The notes under the pieces are model-generated. The model saw only the letters and a list, made by a program, of their open reading frames with translations. It did no database searches and had not been told where the DNA came from. From assembly GCF_003967355.1 (NCBI RefSeq), contig NZ_BIFH01000037.1:26277-90276 (forward strand): DNA of 64,000 nt, read 5' to 3'. Source of the stretch: Embleya hyalina (GTDB lineage: Bacteria > Actinomycetota > Actinomycetes > Streptomycetales > Streptomycetaceae). A program made the position numbers and the translations under genes. Of this stretch, positions 46,463-55,407 are shown one piece after another; the stretch's first letter is position 1, and the number at the start of each line of letters is the position of its first letter.

Positions 46463-48265
46463 TCAGCCGGCACCGGCCGCACCCCCGTCCCGGGCGTCCG
46501 CAGCCCGGCCGTTCCCGCCGCGGACGTCCCACACCCACACGCCGCCGGTCTGCCGACTCGGCCCGAGCAGCAGTTCGAGGGTCGACCACAGCGCGTTCTC
46601 CTGGTAGTGCGGGCCGAGCACCACCGCGTCCGCGTGCCAGAAGGCGAGGTCGGCGCGGGCCTGGGCGCGGTCCCGCTCGGTCACCTCCGGAACCTTGCCG
46701 CTGTCGCGCACCTCGCGCAGCAGGTTCGAGGTCGGCCGGGTGACCGCGCCGTAGCCGCCGAGCCGGTCCGGTCCGAACGGACCGACGAAGTAGCCCTCGG
46801 CGAGCGGGAAGCCGAGGTCGGCGTCGACCTGCCAGCTCAGTGCCCGGGCATCGGAGGGGTCGGGCAGCGGCACCGTCACGATGGCCCGGCCCGACCCCAC
46901 GAAGTGGCGCCAGGTGCCGTCGGTGAAGAACGCGGGCGTCGCCTCGCGGGGCTGGGTGGTCAGCGGTTGCGGCAGCAGCGGCACCAGCGCCTGGAGCGCG
47001 GCCACGCACCACAGCAGCCGGATCCGGCGGTCGCGGGTACGGGTGGCGGCCTGCGCGCCGAGCGCGAGCAGCATGCCGAACACGGGCACGCAGACCATGG
47101 TGAATCGGCTCTCCAACACCGATTCGTACAGCGGGAGTTGCCCGAACCAGCGCCACGGCCCGTCGATCCCGGTGGGTTCGCCGTTCAGGATGATCTCCGG
47201 GCCCAGGGAGAACAGCGTGGCGCCGACGAGCACGACCGCGAGCGCCCTGGCGAGCGCGGTGCGCCACAGCGCGACGACGAGGGCGAGGGCGAGCAGGAGC
47301 AGCGGCCAGCCGAAGAACGCGTTCTCCTCGGTCCGGTTCAGCGACAGACGCGAGGAGACGTCGATGTCGCCGGCGAGGGAGCGGTCGGCGTACGCGGTCA
47401 GCGCGGCGAGGTCGTTGCCCGCCGGGCCGTGCAGCAGGTTGGTGTAGCTCTGCGGGCCGTTGAACTGCCACCACAGGGGATAGGCGACCAGCACCAGACA
47501 CAGCGCCGCGCCGATCGGGACCCCCCGGGCCAGCGGACGCAGTGCCGCGCGCGCCGCGGCGGGTGCGGCGCAGGCGTAGCCGACGGCGAACAGCGCGATC
47601 CCGGTGGAGGCGAGCAGCAGTGCCTCCTCGCCGAGGAAGATCTGATAGGTCGTCAGCAGACCGAGCAGGATGCCGTCGCGGATCGGCCGCAGGCCGCCGG
47701 CCACACGCAGCAGTCGGTCGATGATCAGCGGGATCACGAACAGCACGGCCAGGTTGGGATGCGCGTTGGCGTGCGAGATCATCGGCGGGGCGAACGCGCA
47801 GAACGCGCCGCCCAGGGCCGCGGCCGGGCGCGAGACGTCCAGGTGACGCGAGATCAGGTAGTACCAGGCGGCGGCGGTCGCGGCGAGCCCGAAGGTCAGC
47901 ACGATCGCCCAGGTCGCCGACGGCCCGAACAGCCAGGTGATCGGCGCGAGCGGGATGGACAGCCCCGGCATCGAGGTGTTCGCCATCAGGTTGACGCCGT
48001 CGGGATGGTTCTGCAGCGTCGTGGTCAGCGGGTTCTCCCCGTGCGCGACGGCGCGCGCGGTGACCGCGAAGAACCACTCCCACTGGCGCTGGTCCTGACC
48101 GCTGTCCACCAGGTAGCGCCCGGAGGGCCCACCCCACCACAGGCCGTGGTACAGCAGCAGCGAGGCGGCCAGGTAGACGCCGCACACCAGGGCGTCCAGG
48201 GCGCGCCCGGAGCGGGGCAGCGTGATCGTGCGGATCGGCGCGACGGACTCGCGCACCGCGGTCAC
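46463..48265 (-). CDS. Polytopic membrane protein, GT-C-like glycosyltransferase
   Basis: This 600-residue membrane protein has about ten or more hydrophobic helices and a soluble C-terminal part of about 150 residues. An early extracytoplasmic loop with D-S-G-Q-D-Q-R-Q-W-E-W-F and N-H-P-D-G-V-N-L-M resembles actinobacterial GT-C type proteins that use lipid-linked sugars. The family assignment is tentative. Its GTG start overlaps the stop of the GT2 gene (GTGA), so the two form a unit: the GT2 enzyme may make a polyprenyl-phosphate sugar that this protein uses. Confidence 0.72.
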   Translation of the reverse strand: MTAVRESVAPIRTITLPRSGRALDALVCGVYLAASLLLYHGLWWGGPSGRYLVDSGQDQRQWEWFFAVTARAVAHGENPLTTTLQNHPDGVNLMANTSMPGLSIPLAPITWLFGPSATWAIVLTFGLAATAAAWYYLISRHLDVSRPAAALGGAFCAFAPPMISHANAHPNLAVLFVIPLIIDRLLRVAGGLRPIRDGILLGLLTTYQIFLGEEALLLASTGIALFAVGYACAAPAAARAALRPLARGVPIGAALCLVLVAYPLWWQFNGPQSYTNLLHGPAGNDLAALTAYADRSLAGDIDVSSRLSLNRTEENAFFGWPLLLLALALVVALWRTALARALAVVLVGATLFSLGPEIILNGEPTGIDGPWRWFGQLPLYESVLESRFTMVCVPVFGMLLALGAQAATRTRDRRIRLLWCVAALQALVPLLPQPLTTQPREATPAFFTDGTWRHFVGSGRAIVTVPLPDPSDARALSWQVDADLGFPLAEGYFVGPFGPDRLGGYGAVTRPTSNLLREVRDSGKVPEVTERDRAQARADLAFWHADAVVLGPHYQENALWSTLELLLGPSRQTGGVWVWDVRGGNGRAADARDGGAAGAG

Positions 48266-49047
48266 GCGGCCCGTCCCGGGGGGAGCGGCATCTGCAGCGC
48301 TTCCGTGCCGGGGGTGCGGGCGGCGGCCGGTACCGGGCCGTGCCGCAGCCGTACCCGGGCCAGGTCGGTGAGCACTTCCAGGCAGTGTCCGGGGCGCAGC
48401 TTGGAGCCGTCCTGGTGGGTCCACGCCACCGGGACCTCGACGAAGCTCCAGCCGAACGCGAGGAAGAGTCGGAGCACTTCGATGTCGAAGGCCCACCCGT
48501 CCACGCTCGCGCGCGCGAACGCGGCCCGGGCCCGATCGCCCCGGAACAGCTTGAACCCGCACTGGGTGTCCACCGTCCCGGGCAGCGCGACGGCCCGGAT
48601 CAGCCGGCTCCCGACATCCGACAACACCCGGCGCACCGGCGGCCGGGCCACCGCGAACGCCGGCCCGCGCGAGCCGATCGCCGCGTCGAACCCGGCGTCG
48701 AGCGCCGCCTGGAGCCGGGCCAACTCGTCGATCGGGGTGGCCAGATCCGCGTCGCACAGCAGCACCCGGTCGCCGCGCGTGGCCGCGACCCCGACCCGTA
48801 CGGCGTGCCCTTTGCCTCGATTGACCGGATGTCGCACCAGCCGCACCCGCGGTTCGTCACGAGCCGTCGCCGCGGCTCCGGCGTACGTATCGTCGGTGGA
48901 TCCGTCGTCGGAGACGACCAGTTCCCAATCGCCTCCGACCTCCCGGAGATGATCGACCACCGCGGCCAGAGTCCCCGGCAGCCGCCGTGACTCGTTGTAC
49001 ACGGGTATCACGACCGAGAGCCCGATCCCACAACCAGTTCGCTTCAC
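48262..49047 (-). CDS. GT2-family polyprenyl-phosphate glycosyltransferase
   Basis: This GT-A fold family 2 glycosyltransferase, about 261 residues, is similar to dolichyl-phosphate mannosyltransferase/glucosyltransferase. The opening V-V-I-P-V-Y-N-E-S, S-D-D-G-S-T-D-D and the D-x-D motif in C-D-A-D-L-A-T-P are clear, as are N-R-G-K-G and T-Q-C-G-F-K-L-F. No membrane anchor follows. GTG 49047 is a conservative start; ATG 49110 or 49098 would add a short non-conserved lead-in. The product is likely a lipid-linked sugar for the membrane protein downstream. Confidence 0.9.
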   Translation of the reverse strand: MKRTGCGIGLSVVIPVYNESRRLPGTLAAVVDHLREVGGDWELVVSDDGSTDDTYAGAAATARDEPRVRLVRHPVNRGKGHAVRVGVAATRGDRVLLCDADLATPIDELARLQAALDAGFDAAIGSRGPAFAVARPPVRRVLSDVGSRLIRAVALPGTVDTQCGFKLFRGDRARAAFARASVDGWAFDIEVLRLFLAFGWSFVEVPVAWTHQDGSKLRPGHCLEVLTDLARVRLRHGPVPAAARTPGTEALQMPLPPGRAA

Positions 49048-49137
49048 ACCACGATGACCACCCGACTCCGGTATCGCGTTGTGTGACGTGGACCACATCT
49101 TCCATCGCATCTCGGCCGGGCGCCCGACGCCGCGACG

Positions 49138-49365
49138 TCAGCCGGTGGTCGAGCGCCGTCGGTACCGCACGCAGCCGCACGACCTGCCGTTGGGCACGAG
49201 TTCACCGACGTCGAACTCGTCCCCGCCGCACGTGCTTCCGTGGTCCGCGGGCAGATGTCCGCAGTTCGCGCAGGCGTCCGGATCGGGCTCGACCAGTGCG
49301 ATGAAGACGCCGAACAGCACAAGCGGCGTGACGCCGATGATCAGGACGATCCAACCGTTGTGCAT
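49138..49365 (-). CDS. Small membrane protein with Cys-rich tail
   Basis: This 75-residue protein has an N-terminal transmembrane helix (residues 5-25, W-I-V-L-I-I-G-V-T-P-L-V-L-F) and a short tail with five Cys and two His: A-C-A-N-C-G-H, then H-G-S-T-C-G-G and S-C-G-C. The arrangement could bind one zinc ion. ATG 49365 has GGAAGGGG about seven bases upstream. I recognise no family. It neighbours a small secreted Gly-rich protein on the same strand. Confidence 0.7.
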   Translation of the reverse strand: MHNGWIVLIIGVTPLVLFGVFIALVEPDPDACANCGHLPADHGSTCGGDEFDVGELVPNGRSCGCVRYRRRSTTG

Positions 49366-49457
49366 CGTGGGCCCCTTCCGACGGTGGGCATCGCACGTGC
49401 CACGGAGCCGGTGCGGCCTCGGTACACGTCCCTCGGGCCGCACCGGCCCGAGGTCCG

Positions 49458-49640
49458 CTACCAGCCGCCGGTCGCGCCGCCACCGCCGCTGGATCCGCCG
49501 CCGAACCCGCCGAACCCGCCGTCGGCATCGGCCGCGGCGGGGCCGGCGGCCAGTGCCAACATCGCGGTGATCCCGGCCACCGTCAGGGCCGTGACCTTGC
49601 ACGCTCGGCCGAGACGCTTGCGAAGGGTCTTTGCAGTCAC
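49458..49640 (-). CDS. Small secreted Gly-rich protein
   Basis: This 60-residue product is mostly a Sec signal peptide (basic start, hydrophobic core to about residue 37, A-A-A-D-A cleavage zone). A mature piece of about 22 residues follows that is almost entirely Gly, Ser and Phe, ending G-G-W. The start is GTG with GGAG seven or eight bases upstream. It may be a structural or adhesive surface peptide, but no family is recognised. Confidence 0.65.
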   Translation of the reverse strand: MTAKTLRKRLGRACKVTALTVAGITAMLALAAGPAAADADGGFGGFGGGSSGGGGATGGW

Positions 49641-49888
49641 GAGAGAACTCCGCTCACTAGGGTCGGATCACGGTCCGAGGCCGGATCCGAGGGAGGGTTC
49701 CTTTCCGTCGTGCAGCCGTGCAGAGCCGTGCAGGATGAGCATCGCAGCGCCCGCGGGTGAAAAGCACCAGGGAATCCCCGCCTATACGCACCCGTGACCC
49801 ACGCCCCGCACCCGAATGCGAGTGACGCGTGTCACCCTCCGGGAGCGCGCGAGCGGCTGCCGGACAGTCGAAGGGTGTGGAAACAAGC

Positions 49889-50557
49889 ATGAGATCCCGG
49901 ATCAGAGCCGGAGACCCCTACGCCTTCGAGGAGTTGTTCGCCGAGCACTCGAAGTCCGTCTACAACCACGGCTTTCGGATGACCGGCGACTGGGCCGCGG
50001 CCGAGGACGTGGTGGCGCTGACCTTCCTGGAGGCCTGGCGGCTGCGCGCCGACGTGGCCGCCGAAGGCGGTTCGCTGCGGCCGTGGTTGCTCGGCGTGGC
50101 CGGCAACGTGGTCCGCAACCAACGCCGAACTGCGCGGCGACATCGGGCGGTCCTGGACCGTGTGCCGCGCGAGCGGGCGGTGCCCGACTTCGCCGACTCA
50201 CTGGTCGACCGCATCGACGACACCAGAACGATCGCCCGGGTCCGGACGATGCTCGGCACGCTGCGCCGGCAGGAACAAGAAGTCGTCGCGCTGTGCGTGT
50301 TCTCCGGACTCGACTCCGCCTCGGCGGCCGAGGCCCTGGGGATCCCGGTCGGCACCGTGCGCTCGCGGCTGTCCAGGGCCCGCGCCAAGCTCAAGCGGCT
50401 CGCGGACCGGGAGGAAGGCGCGGCGGGTGCGGATCGGGCCTCGCCGACACCCGCGTCCGCGCCCGCTCCCGTGCCCGCTCCCGCGAAACGTGTCGACGAC
50501 GCCCGCCGGCCGGGGCGCCTGCCCGTCGGCCGACCCATCCGGAAGGAAGCCCGATGA
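49889..50557 (+). CDS. ECF RNA polymerase sigma factor
   Basis: This 222-residue sigma factor has region 2 (Y-A-F-E-E-L-F-A-E-H-S-K-S-V-Y-N-H-G-F-R, D-W-A-A-A-E-D-V-V-A-L-T-F-L-E-A-W-R) and region 4 (S-A-S-A-A-E-A-L-G-I-P-V-G-T-V-R-S-R-L-S-R-A-R). The last 45 residues are a Pro/Ala/Arg-rich extension. ATG 49889 fits the domain start; in-frame GTG 49829 or 49877 are alternatives. An inverted repeat GTGAC-GTCAC lies at 49822-49835. Its stop overlaps the next gene as ATGA, typical of a sigma/regulator pair. Confidence 0.92.
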   Translation: MRSRIRAGDPYAFEELFAEHSKSVYNHGFRMTGDWAAAEDVVALTFLEAWRLRADVAAEGGSLRPWLLGVAGNVVRNQRRTARRHRAVLDRVPRERAVPDFADSLVDRIDDTRTIARVRTMLGTLRRQEQEVVALCVFSGLDSASAAEALGIPVGTVRSRLSRARAKLKRLADREEGAAGADRASPTPASAPAPVPAPAKRVDDARRPGRLPVGRPIRKEAR

Positions 50558-51444
50558 AGCGCCCGACCGCCCACGCCGATCTCGACGATCACGTCAACAC
50601 CCATGACGCGGTGACCCACGACCTGGCCGCGCTGCTCCCGACGCCGGCCGAGCGCGACCTCCCGGCCGGCCGCGCCGAGGGAATGGCGGCCACCCTGTTC
50701 CAGGCATTGCACGACGCGGCGGCGGAGGGCGCCGCCCGCGCCCCCGTCTCCCCCCGCCGGCGGTGGGCCTGGCGGATCGGGGTACCGCTCGCGGTCCTCG
50801 CGGCGGGTGGCGGCACGATGGCGGCGATGCTCATCGACGACACGCCGGTCCGGGTGTCCTATCCCCAGCAGACGGCCTGCTCGTACACGTACACCGTCGA
50901 ACCCGCGTTCCTGTACACCGTGCACGTCGACGCCGCGCAGACCCCGGAGGAGGCGTGCGCCGCGGTCTGGGACGCGATGACCGACACCGCCCGGACCTAC
51001 CTTCCGACCGACAGCCCCGAGCGCGCCGCCCCGCGGCCCGCCGTGCCGCAGCTGGTGGCCTGTACGCGCAAGGGTGACGACAACGGCCTGTGGACGATGC
51101 CGAAACCGACCGGCGTCGGCGTGCGGGACGCCTGCGCCGCGTTGGGCATGACCCGCCCGGACGACGGCGCCCGCTACCGCGGCGCGACCATCGACCGGGT
51201 CCGCCGCCTGAACCGGCTGTTGTCGGGCCCGGCGGCGGGCGGCCGGTGTCCGAACCTCGCGGACGTTCGGGCACGTGTGGAGCGCGCCCTGGCCGAGGTG
51301 GGCATCACCACGTGGTCGATCAGGACGGAGCTCGAACCGGGCGCGGATCCGAACGTGGTCTTCCCCGTGGTCGACCCGGAACGCGCCGCCGTCGTGCTGC
51401 GCAACGGCCCGCCCGGGACCTGCGCGGAGCCGGCCGGCCGCTGA
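50554..51444 (+). CDS. Membrane partner protein of ECF sigma factor
   Basis: This 296-residue protein has an N-terminal cytoplasmic region of about 70 residues, one transmembrane helix (about 73-90) and an extracytoplasmic domain with five Cys. The ATGA overlap with the sigma gene indicates a regulatory partner. The N-terminal residues lack a zinc anti-sigma motif. It ends directly against the stop of the convergent next gene, with no bases between the two stops. Confidence 0.75.
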   Translation: MKRPTAHADLDDHVNTHDAVTHDLAALLPTPAERDLPAGRAEGMAATLFQALHDAAAEGAARAPVSPRRRWAWRIGVPLAVLAAGGGTMAAMLIDDTPVRVSYPQQTACSYTYTVEPAFLYTVHVDAAQTPEEACAAVWDAMTDTARTYLPTDSPERAAPRPAVPQLVACTRKGDDNGLWTMPKPTGVGVRDACAALGMTRPDDGARYRGATIDRVRRLNRLLSGPAAGGRCPNLADVRARVERALAEVGITTWSIRTELEPGADPNVVFPVVDPERAAVVLRNGPPGTCAEPAGR

Positions 51445-53856
51445 TCACGCCGTCGCGGCCACCGCGACGCCGAGGAGTTCCGGGAGGGTGCCCGGAAAGT
51501 CGCCCATCATGGCCGCGAACACCGCCCAGGCGTCGGGGGACAGGGGGCCGTGTCGGGCGATCAGGTCGGCGACGAGGTCGTCCGCGCCGTGGGTGGTGGC
51601 CGGGAGTGCTCGGCAGATCCGCAGCACCGCGCCGGCCGGGCGGCCCCGGGCGATCAGGTCCTCGATGGCGAACAGGCCCTCGCGCAGGCAGCGTTCCGGC
51701 CAGTCGGGGCTGTTGGGGTAGGCGCCCGGGCCGCCGTTCGGGCGGGGTAGTTCGGCGGTGTCGAGGGCGAGTCGGGCCAGGGCGGCGGACCGGGGCGCGA
51801 GTGTCGTGGCACAGCGGTCGGGGTCGGCGGTCAGCACGGCGCGGGCGACGTCGGCCGGCAGGTCGTCGAGCCGGGACAGGATTCCGGCGATCCGGATGAG
51901 GCCACCGTCGGCACGGGTCGCCCGCACGGCGGCCCAGTCCGGCTCCGCGTCGAACTCGAAGTGGCAGAGCAGGTCGGAGAGATTCGGCGTGCGCAGGTCG
52001 GCGAGGAACAACTCGGCCGCCAACTCCCGCAGGGCCTCGGCGACGACCCCGGCGTCGTCGGGGTCGGGCAGTTCGGCGAGTGTCCGGGTCAGGATCGTAT
52101 GGGGTTCGGCGCGCCCGGTGCCCCGCGAGCCGGTGACGAAGTCGCGGACGAGGTCGGCACGGCCCAGCGCGACCAGGCGCCGGCAGGCGGCGGTCTGATA
52201 CCCGGCGCACATCGCGGTCTGTGTGCGCAGGGCGTCCACGATCAACGCGGGATCGTTGCAGTGCACCCGGTGCGTGCGCGCGACGCGCGGCCACGGCGTG
52301 TCGGCGTCGGCGAACACCGACGGGTGGAGCGGGATCGCGCCGGGAGGTCCGCCGGCCGCGGCGGTGCCGGAGAGGATCCGGCGGATGGTCCGGGTCCGCG
52401 GTCGATGCTTCAGTATCAGTGCGGCGTTGACGGCGGGGTCGTCCAACCCGACCAGCGATTCCGCCACTTCGGGGTCGCCGCCGTGCCGACGGGCGAACTC
52501 GGCCCGTGCCGGCTCGTCGGCCACCGCGGCGAAGGCGGCGATCAGCGCGCCCGGCAGGGGCGATCCCTCCGGCAGGCGCGACATTTCCTCGCCCCAGCCG
52601 TCGCCGGGACCGAACGCCGGGACGGGGGTGCCGATCGCGGTGGCCCGATCCGCCGAGTGGCCGGCCGGCGAGGACGGATCGGCCGGTGCGGCGAGGGCGG
52701 CGACGACCGACCCGACGGTCGCCGACTCCGCGAGCGCGAGCAGGAACGTCCAGGGTGAGCCGCCGCTCCGGAGGGTGTGCTCGGGGTGCGGCGGATACAC
52801 CTCGGGTGGCGGCAGGAGGGCGGCGGCGCGCAGCAGTTCGGGGATGGTGCCCGGGAAGTCGCCGCGCAGGAGGGCCAGTAGCGATCGCCAGTGGGTCGGG
52901 TCGTCGCCGAGTACGCGGCGCACCGTCTCCCGCAGCGCCGCGTGTGCCTCGCGTATGCCGGGTATCTCGCGGGAGAGGACGCCGAATCCGGGGTCGGCCA
53001 GGGCGGCGAGGAGCAGTGGGGCATTGCCGGTTCGGGTGTACAGCCCACCCGGGGTGAGCACGCCGGCCCGCAGCCCGGCGACGGCCGCGTGGACCACTCC
53101 GTCGAGCGTGCCCGCGAGCAGTGGCGCGACGTCGGGGGCGGCGGCAAGGCACGCGGGGTGTGTGGCCAGGTGGTCCGCGGTGGCCGGGTCGAGGGGGTCG
53201 GCGGCGTGCAGGCGGGCCAGGGTGATCCAGTCGGCCCGCGACCAGGCCTCGAACACGACGGCGGCGAGCCGGGCGTTGCGTCGGCGGACGGCGGTACGGC
53301 GCAAGCGCGTTCGGTAGTCCGTCGGGCGCGCCGGGATCGACGCCCGGAACCACGCGTGTACGTCCTCCGGGGCGTGCGGCGGCGGTTGGCGACGCGGGCC
53401 GCGCACGTGGCGCGCCGCGTGCGCGGCGATCGTACGATCGGCCGCGGCGCGCGCCGGGCCGAGCAGCAGGCGCGAACGCGAGGCCAGGAGCCGATCCCGC
53501 AACTCCTCGGGTACGGGCGGGACGTCGGGCCCACCCGCGAGCATCCGCCGCCGCAGCGCGGCCGTTGCCGAGGGGTGGAGGTACGCGGCGACGCGCAGCG
53601 CGGGATCGCCTGCGCCGGCCAGCGCCTCCGGCACGTCCGCGTTCGGGGCCGACCCGCGGATCAGCGCGTCTCGATCGTCGCCGTCCCCCTCCTCGATCGC
53701 CCATGCGACGATCGCCGCGCGTACCTCGGGGGAGGCGGGCAGTGCCTCGGCGAGCACCTCGTGGCGTGAGGCCGCGGGCAGCCGGGTCGACAACCGGACG
53801 GCCTCGGCGGGGGAGAGGTGGTCCAGCAACGCGGCGAGATCGGCGCTTTGGTACAC
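51445..53856 (-). CDS. Large protein of unknown function with repeated motif
   Basis: This protein of about 803 residues is helical and very Ala/Leu/Arg-rich, with no signal peptide or membrane segments. The motif G-D-F-P-G-T-[IL]-P-E-L-L occurs twice, near residue 340 and at the C-terminus, and the DNA around both copies is also alike, suggesting duplicated units. Many short helices in a row recall HEAT-like repeat proteins. GTG 53856 has GGAG about eight bases upstream; ATG 53898 is an alternative. I do not recognise a family, and neighbours give no clue. Confidence 0.75.
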   Translation of the reverse strand: MYQSADLAALLDHLSPAEAVRLSTRLPAASRHEVLAEALPASPEVRAAIVAWAIEEGDGDDRDALIRGSAPNADVPEALAGAGDPALRVAAYLHPSATAALRRRMLAGGPDVPPVPEELRDRLLASRSRLLLGPARAAADRTIAAHAARHVRGPRRQPPPHAPEDVHAWFRASIPARPTDYRTRLRRTAVRRRNARLAAVVFEAWSRADWITLARLHAADPLDPATADHLATHPACLAAAPDVAPLLAGTLDGVVHAAVAGLRAGVLTPGGLYTRTGNAPLLLAALADPGFGVLSREIPGIREAHAALRETVRRVLGDDPTHWRSLLALLRGDFPGTIPELLRAAALLPPPEVYPPHPEHTLRSGGSPWTFLLALAESATVGSVVAALAAPADPSSPAGHSADRATAIGTPVPAFGPGDGWGEEMSRLPEGSPLPGALIAAFAAVADEPARAEFARRHGGDPEVAESLVGLDDPAVNAALILKHRPRTRTIRRILSGTAAAGGPPGAIPLHPSVFADADTPWPRVARTHRVHCNDPALIVDALRTQTAMCAGYQTAACRRLVALGRADLVRDFVTGSRGTGRAEPHTILTRTLAELPDPDDAGVVAEALRELAAELFLADLRTPNLSDLLCHFEFDAEPDWAAVRATRADGGLIRIAGILSRLDDLPADVARAVLTADPDRCATTLAPRSAALARLALDTAELPRPNGGPGAYPNSPDWPERCLREGLFAIEDLIARGRPAGAVLRICRALPATTHGADDLVADLIARHGPLSPDAWAVFAAMMGDFPGTLPELLGVAVAATA

Positions 53857-54236
53857 GTGTGCGGCTCCGGGGGAGAGAGGTGGGTACGCCGGCTCCATCC
53901 TGCCCGGGCCGGGCGCCCGTGGCCGCCGATTTTCGGCGGGTGCGCGGCGGGCCGCCGGCCGGGGCGCGGGACGGCGGCGGACGTGGGTGTCGCCGGCCGG
54001 AGATCGACTACCGGTGATGCCGTGACCCAGGTCACCGACACTCGTCGAGGTTCGTGCGATGAGTTTCGGCCGGGCGCTACAGTCTCCATCCCGTAACACC
54101 GGACCGGGCACCGGGCACCGGGAGCCCGGCGCTCGGAAGCCCGAACCCGAGCCCGCACCCGACCCCGACCCCGACCCGGCAAGCCCGTCCCCCCGGAACC
54201 CCGGGACCCCGGAACAAGCAAGAGGAGCACCACCCC
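53857..54236. other. Divergent intergenic region with operator-like palindrome
   Basis: This 380-base gap lies between the unknown large protein and the RibD-like reductase. It holds a perfect inverted repeat (separate entry) and a Pro/Asp-codon-like simple run of CCCGAC and CCCGAG units at about 54130-54180. No credible gene is seen. Confidence 0.4.
54022..54035. promoter_or_regulatory. Inverted repeat operator candidate
   Basis: GTGACC-ca-GGTCAC is a perfect 14-base inverted repeat about 200 bases upstream of the reductase gene and 170 upstream of the divergent gene. The symmetry suits a dimeric repressor. Confidence 0.5.
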
Positions 54237-54833
54237 ATGCGGATCGTGATCAGCGAGTTCATCAGCCTCGACGGTGTCGTCCAGGCGCCGGGCGGTCCCG
54301 ACGAGGACACCGACGGCGGCTTCGCCCACGGCGGTTGGACGCACCCGTTCTTCGACCCGGAGGTGGTCGGCGGGGCGTTCGCGGACGCGGCGGGCAAGGC
54401 CGAGGCGCTGCTGTTCGGCCGGCGGACCTGGGTCACCATGGCGGGCGCCTGGCCGGAGCGGGCCGGCGACCCGTTCGCCGACCGGTTGAACGCGATGCCC
54501 AAGTACGTGGTCTCCTCCACGCTCGGTCCGGACGACCCGACCTGGAACAACACCACGGTGCTCGCGGGCGATACGGCGCTCGCCGAGATCCGCCGGCTGC
54601 GCGAGACCGACGGCGGCGACCTGTTGGTGATGGGCAGCCCGACGCTCGCCCGCACGCTGCTCGCCGAGGACCTGGTCGACGAGCTGCGACTGATGATCAT
54701 GCCGGTGCTGCTCGGCGGCGGGAAGACGATCTTCCCGGCCGACGGCGGGTTGCGTACGCTCGAACTCGCCTCGACCGTGATCAGCGACGCGGGCGTGCAC
54801 GTGTGCACCTACCGGCCGGTCGCCAAGGGCTAG
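54237..54833 (+). CDS. RibD-C-terminal/dihydrofolate-reductase-like protein
   Basis: This 198-residue protein belongs to the RibD C-terminal domain family, whose members are NADPH-dependent reductases with a DHFR fold; most actinobacterial paralogs have unknown substrates. It shows F-I-S-L-D-G-V-V-Q-A-P-G-G-P-D-E-D, L-L-F-G-R-R-T-W-V-T-M, K-Y-V-V-S-S-T-L, G-S-P-T-L-A-R-T-L and P-V-L-L-G-G-G-K. ATG 54237 has GAGGAG upstream. No riboflavin genes are nearby, so a general reductase is more likely than a role in riboflavin synthesis. Confidence 0.92.
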   Translation: MRIVISEFISLDGVVQAPGGPDEDTDGGFAHGGWTHPFFDPEVVGGAFADAAGKAEALLFGRRTWVTMAGAWPERAGDPFADRLNAMPKYVVSSTLGPDDPTWNNTTVLAGDTALAEIRRLRETDGGDLLVMGSPTLARTLLAEDLVDELRLMIMPVLLGGGKTIFPADGGLRTLELASTVISDAGVHVCTYRPVAKG

Positions 54834-54896
54834 CCGGGTCGGTGCCCGAGTCGGGCCGGCCGTTGTGGGCCGGCCCGGGGATCGGTGCGCCCGGGG

Positions 54897-55220
54897 CTAC
54901 CGCGTCGTGTAGTAGACGTATCCGCCGAGCCCGCCGAGGAGGATCAGGTTGTACATGAAGATCTTGATCCGCCCGGCGGCCGAGACCGGCCCGCGCTGGG
55001 GGGTGTAGGCGGGGCCTCCGCCGTCTCCGCCGCCCCCGTATCCCCCGGTGCCGTTGCAGCCCGGGCACGGCTGCATCTGCGTGGTGCGACCGCCACCACC
55101 ACAACCCCCACAGCCCATCCCGTCCTGCACCACAGAGTTCTGGCCGGATCCGCCACACCCGGAGCACATGGTCTCCATCGGCATCCAGCCGTTGCCGCCG
55201 CAACTCCCGCAGTACCCCAC
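54897..55220 (-). CDS. Membrane-anchored DnaJ-type zinc-finger protein
   Basis: This small protein of about 107 residues carries four C-x-x-C-x-G-x-G motifs in its first 60 residues (C-G-S-C-G-G-N-G, C-S-G-C-G-G-S-G, C-G-G-C-G-G-G-G, C-P-G-C-N-G-T-G). This is exactly the count in the DnaJ cysteine-rich domain, which binds two zinc ions. There is no J domain. A Gly-rich linker leads to one C-terminal transmembrane helix ending Y-Y-T-T-R. GTG 55220 follows GAGGAGG closely; ATG 55259 would add a 13-residue basic lead. A membrane-tethered zinc or redox chaperone is a reasonable guess. Confidence 0.75.
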   Translation of the reverse strand: MGYCGSCGGNGWMPMETMCSGCGGSGQNSVVQDGMGCGGCGGGGRTTQMQPCPGCNGTGGYGGGGDGGGPAYTPQRGPVSAAGRIKIFMYNLILLGGLGGYVYYTTR

Positions 55221-55407
55221 CCTGCCTCCTCGCGAAGATCCCCCGCGCCGAGCTCGCATGAGGAGCGCTCGGGGGTCAACGCAATCCCGGTGAACTTCCG
55301 CACCCGGCCCGGGGTCGACCGGAGGAGAAACGACCCCTACGTGTGCGACCTCCGGACTAGGGGATCGCTCGCCGCCCCGGATGACGCCGCCGAGGGCGCG
55401 GTGACCG

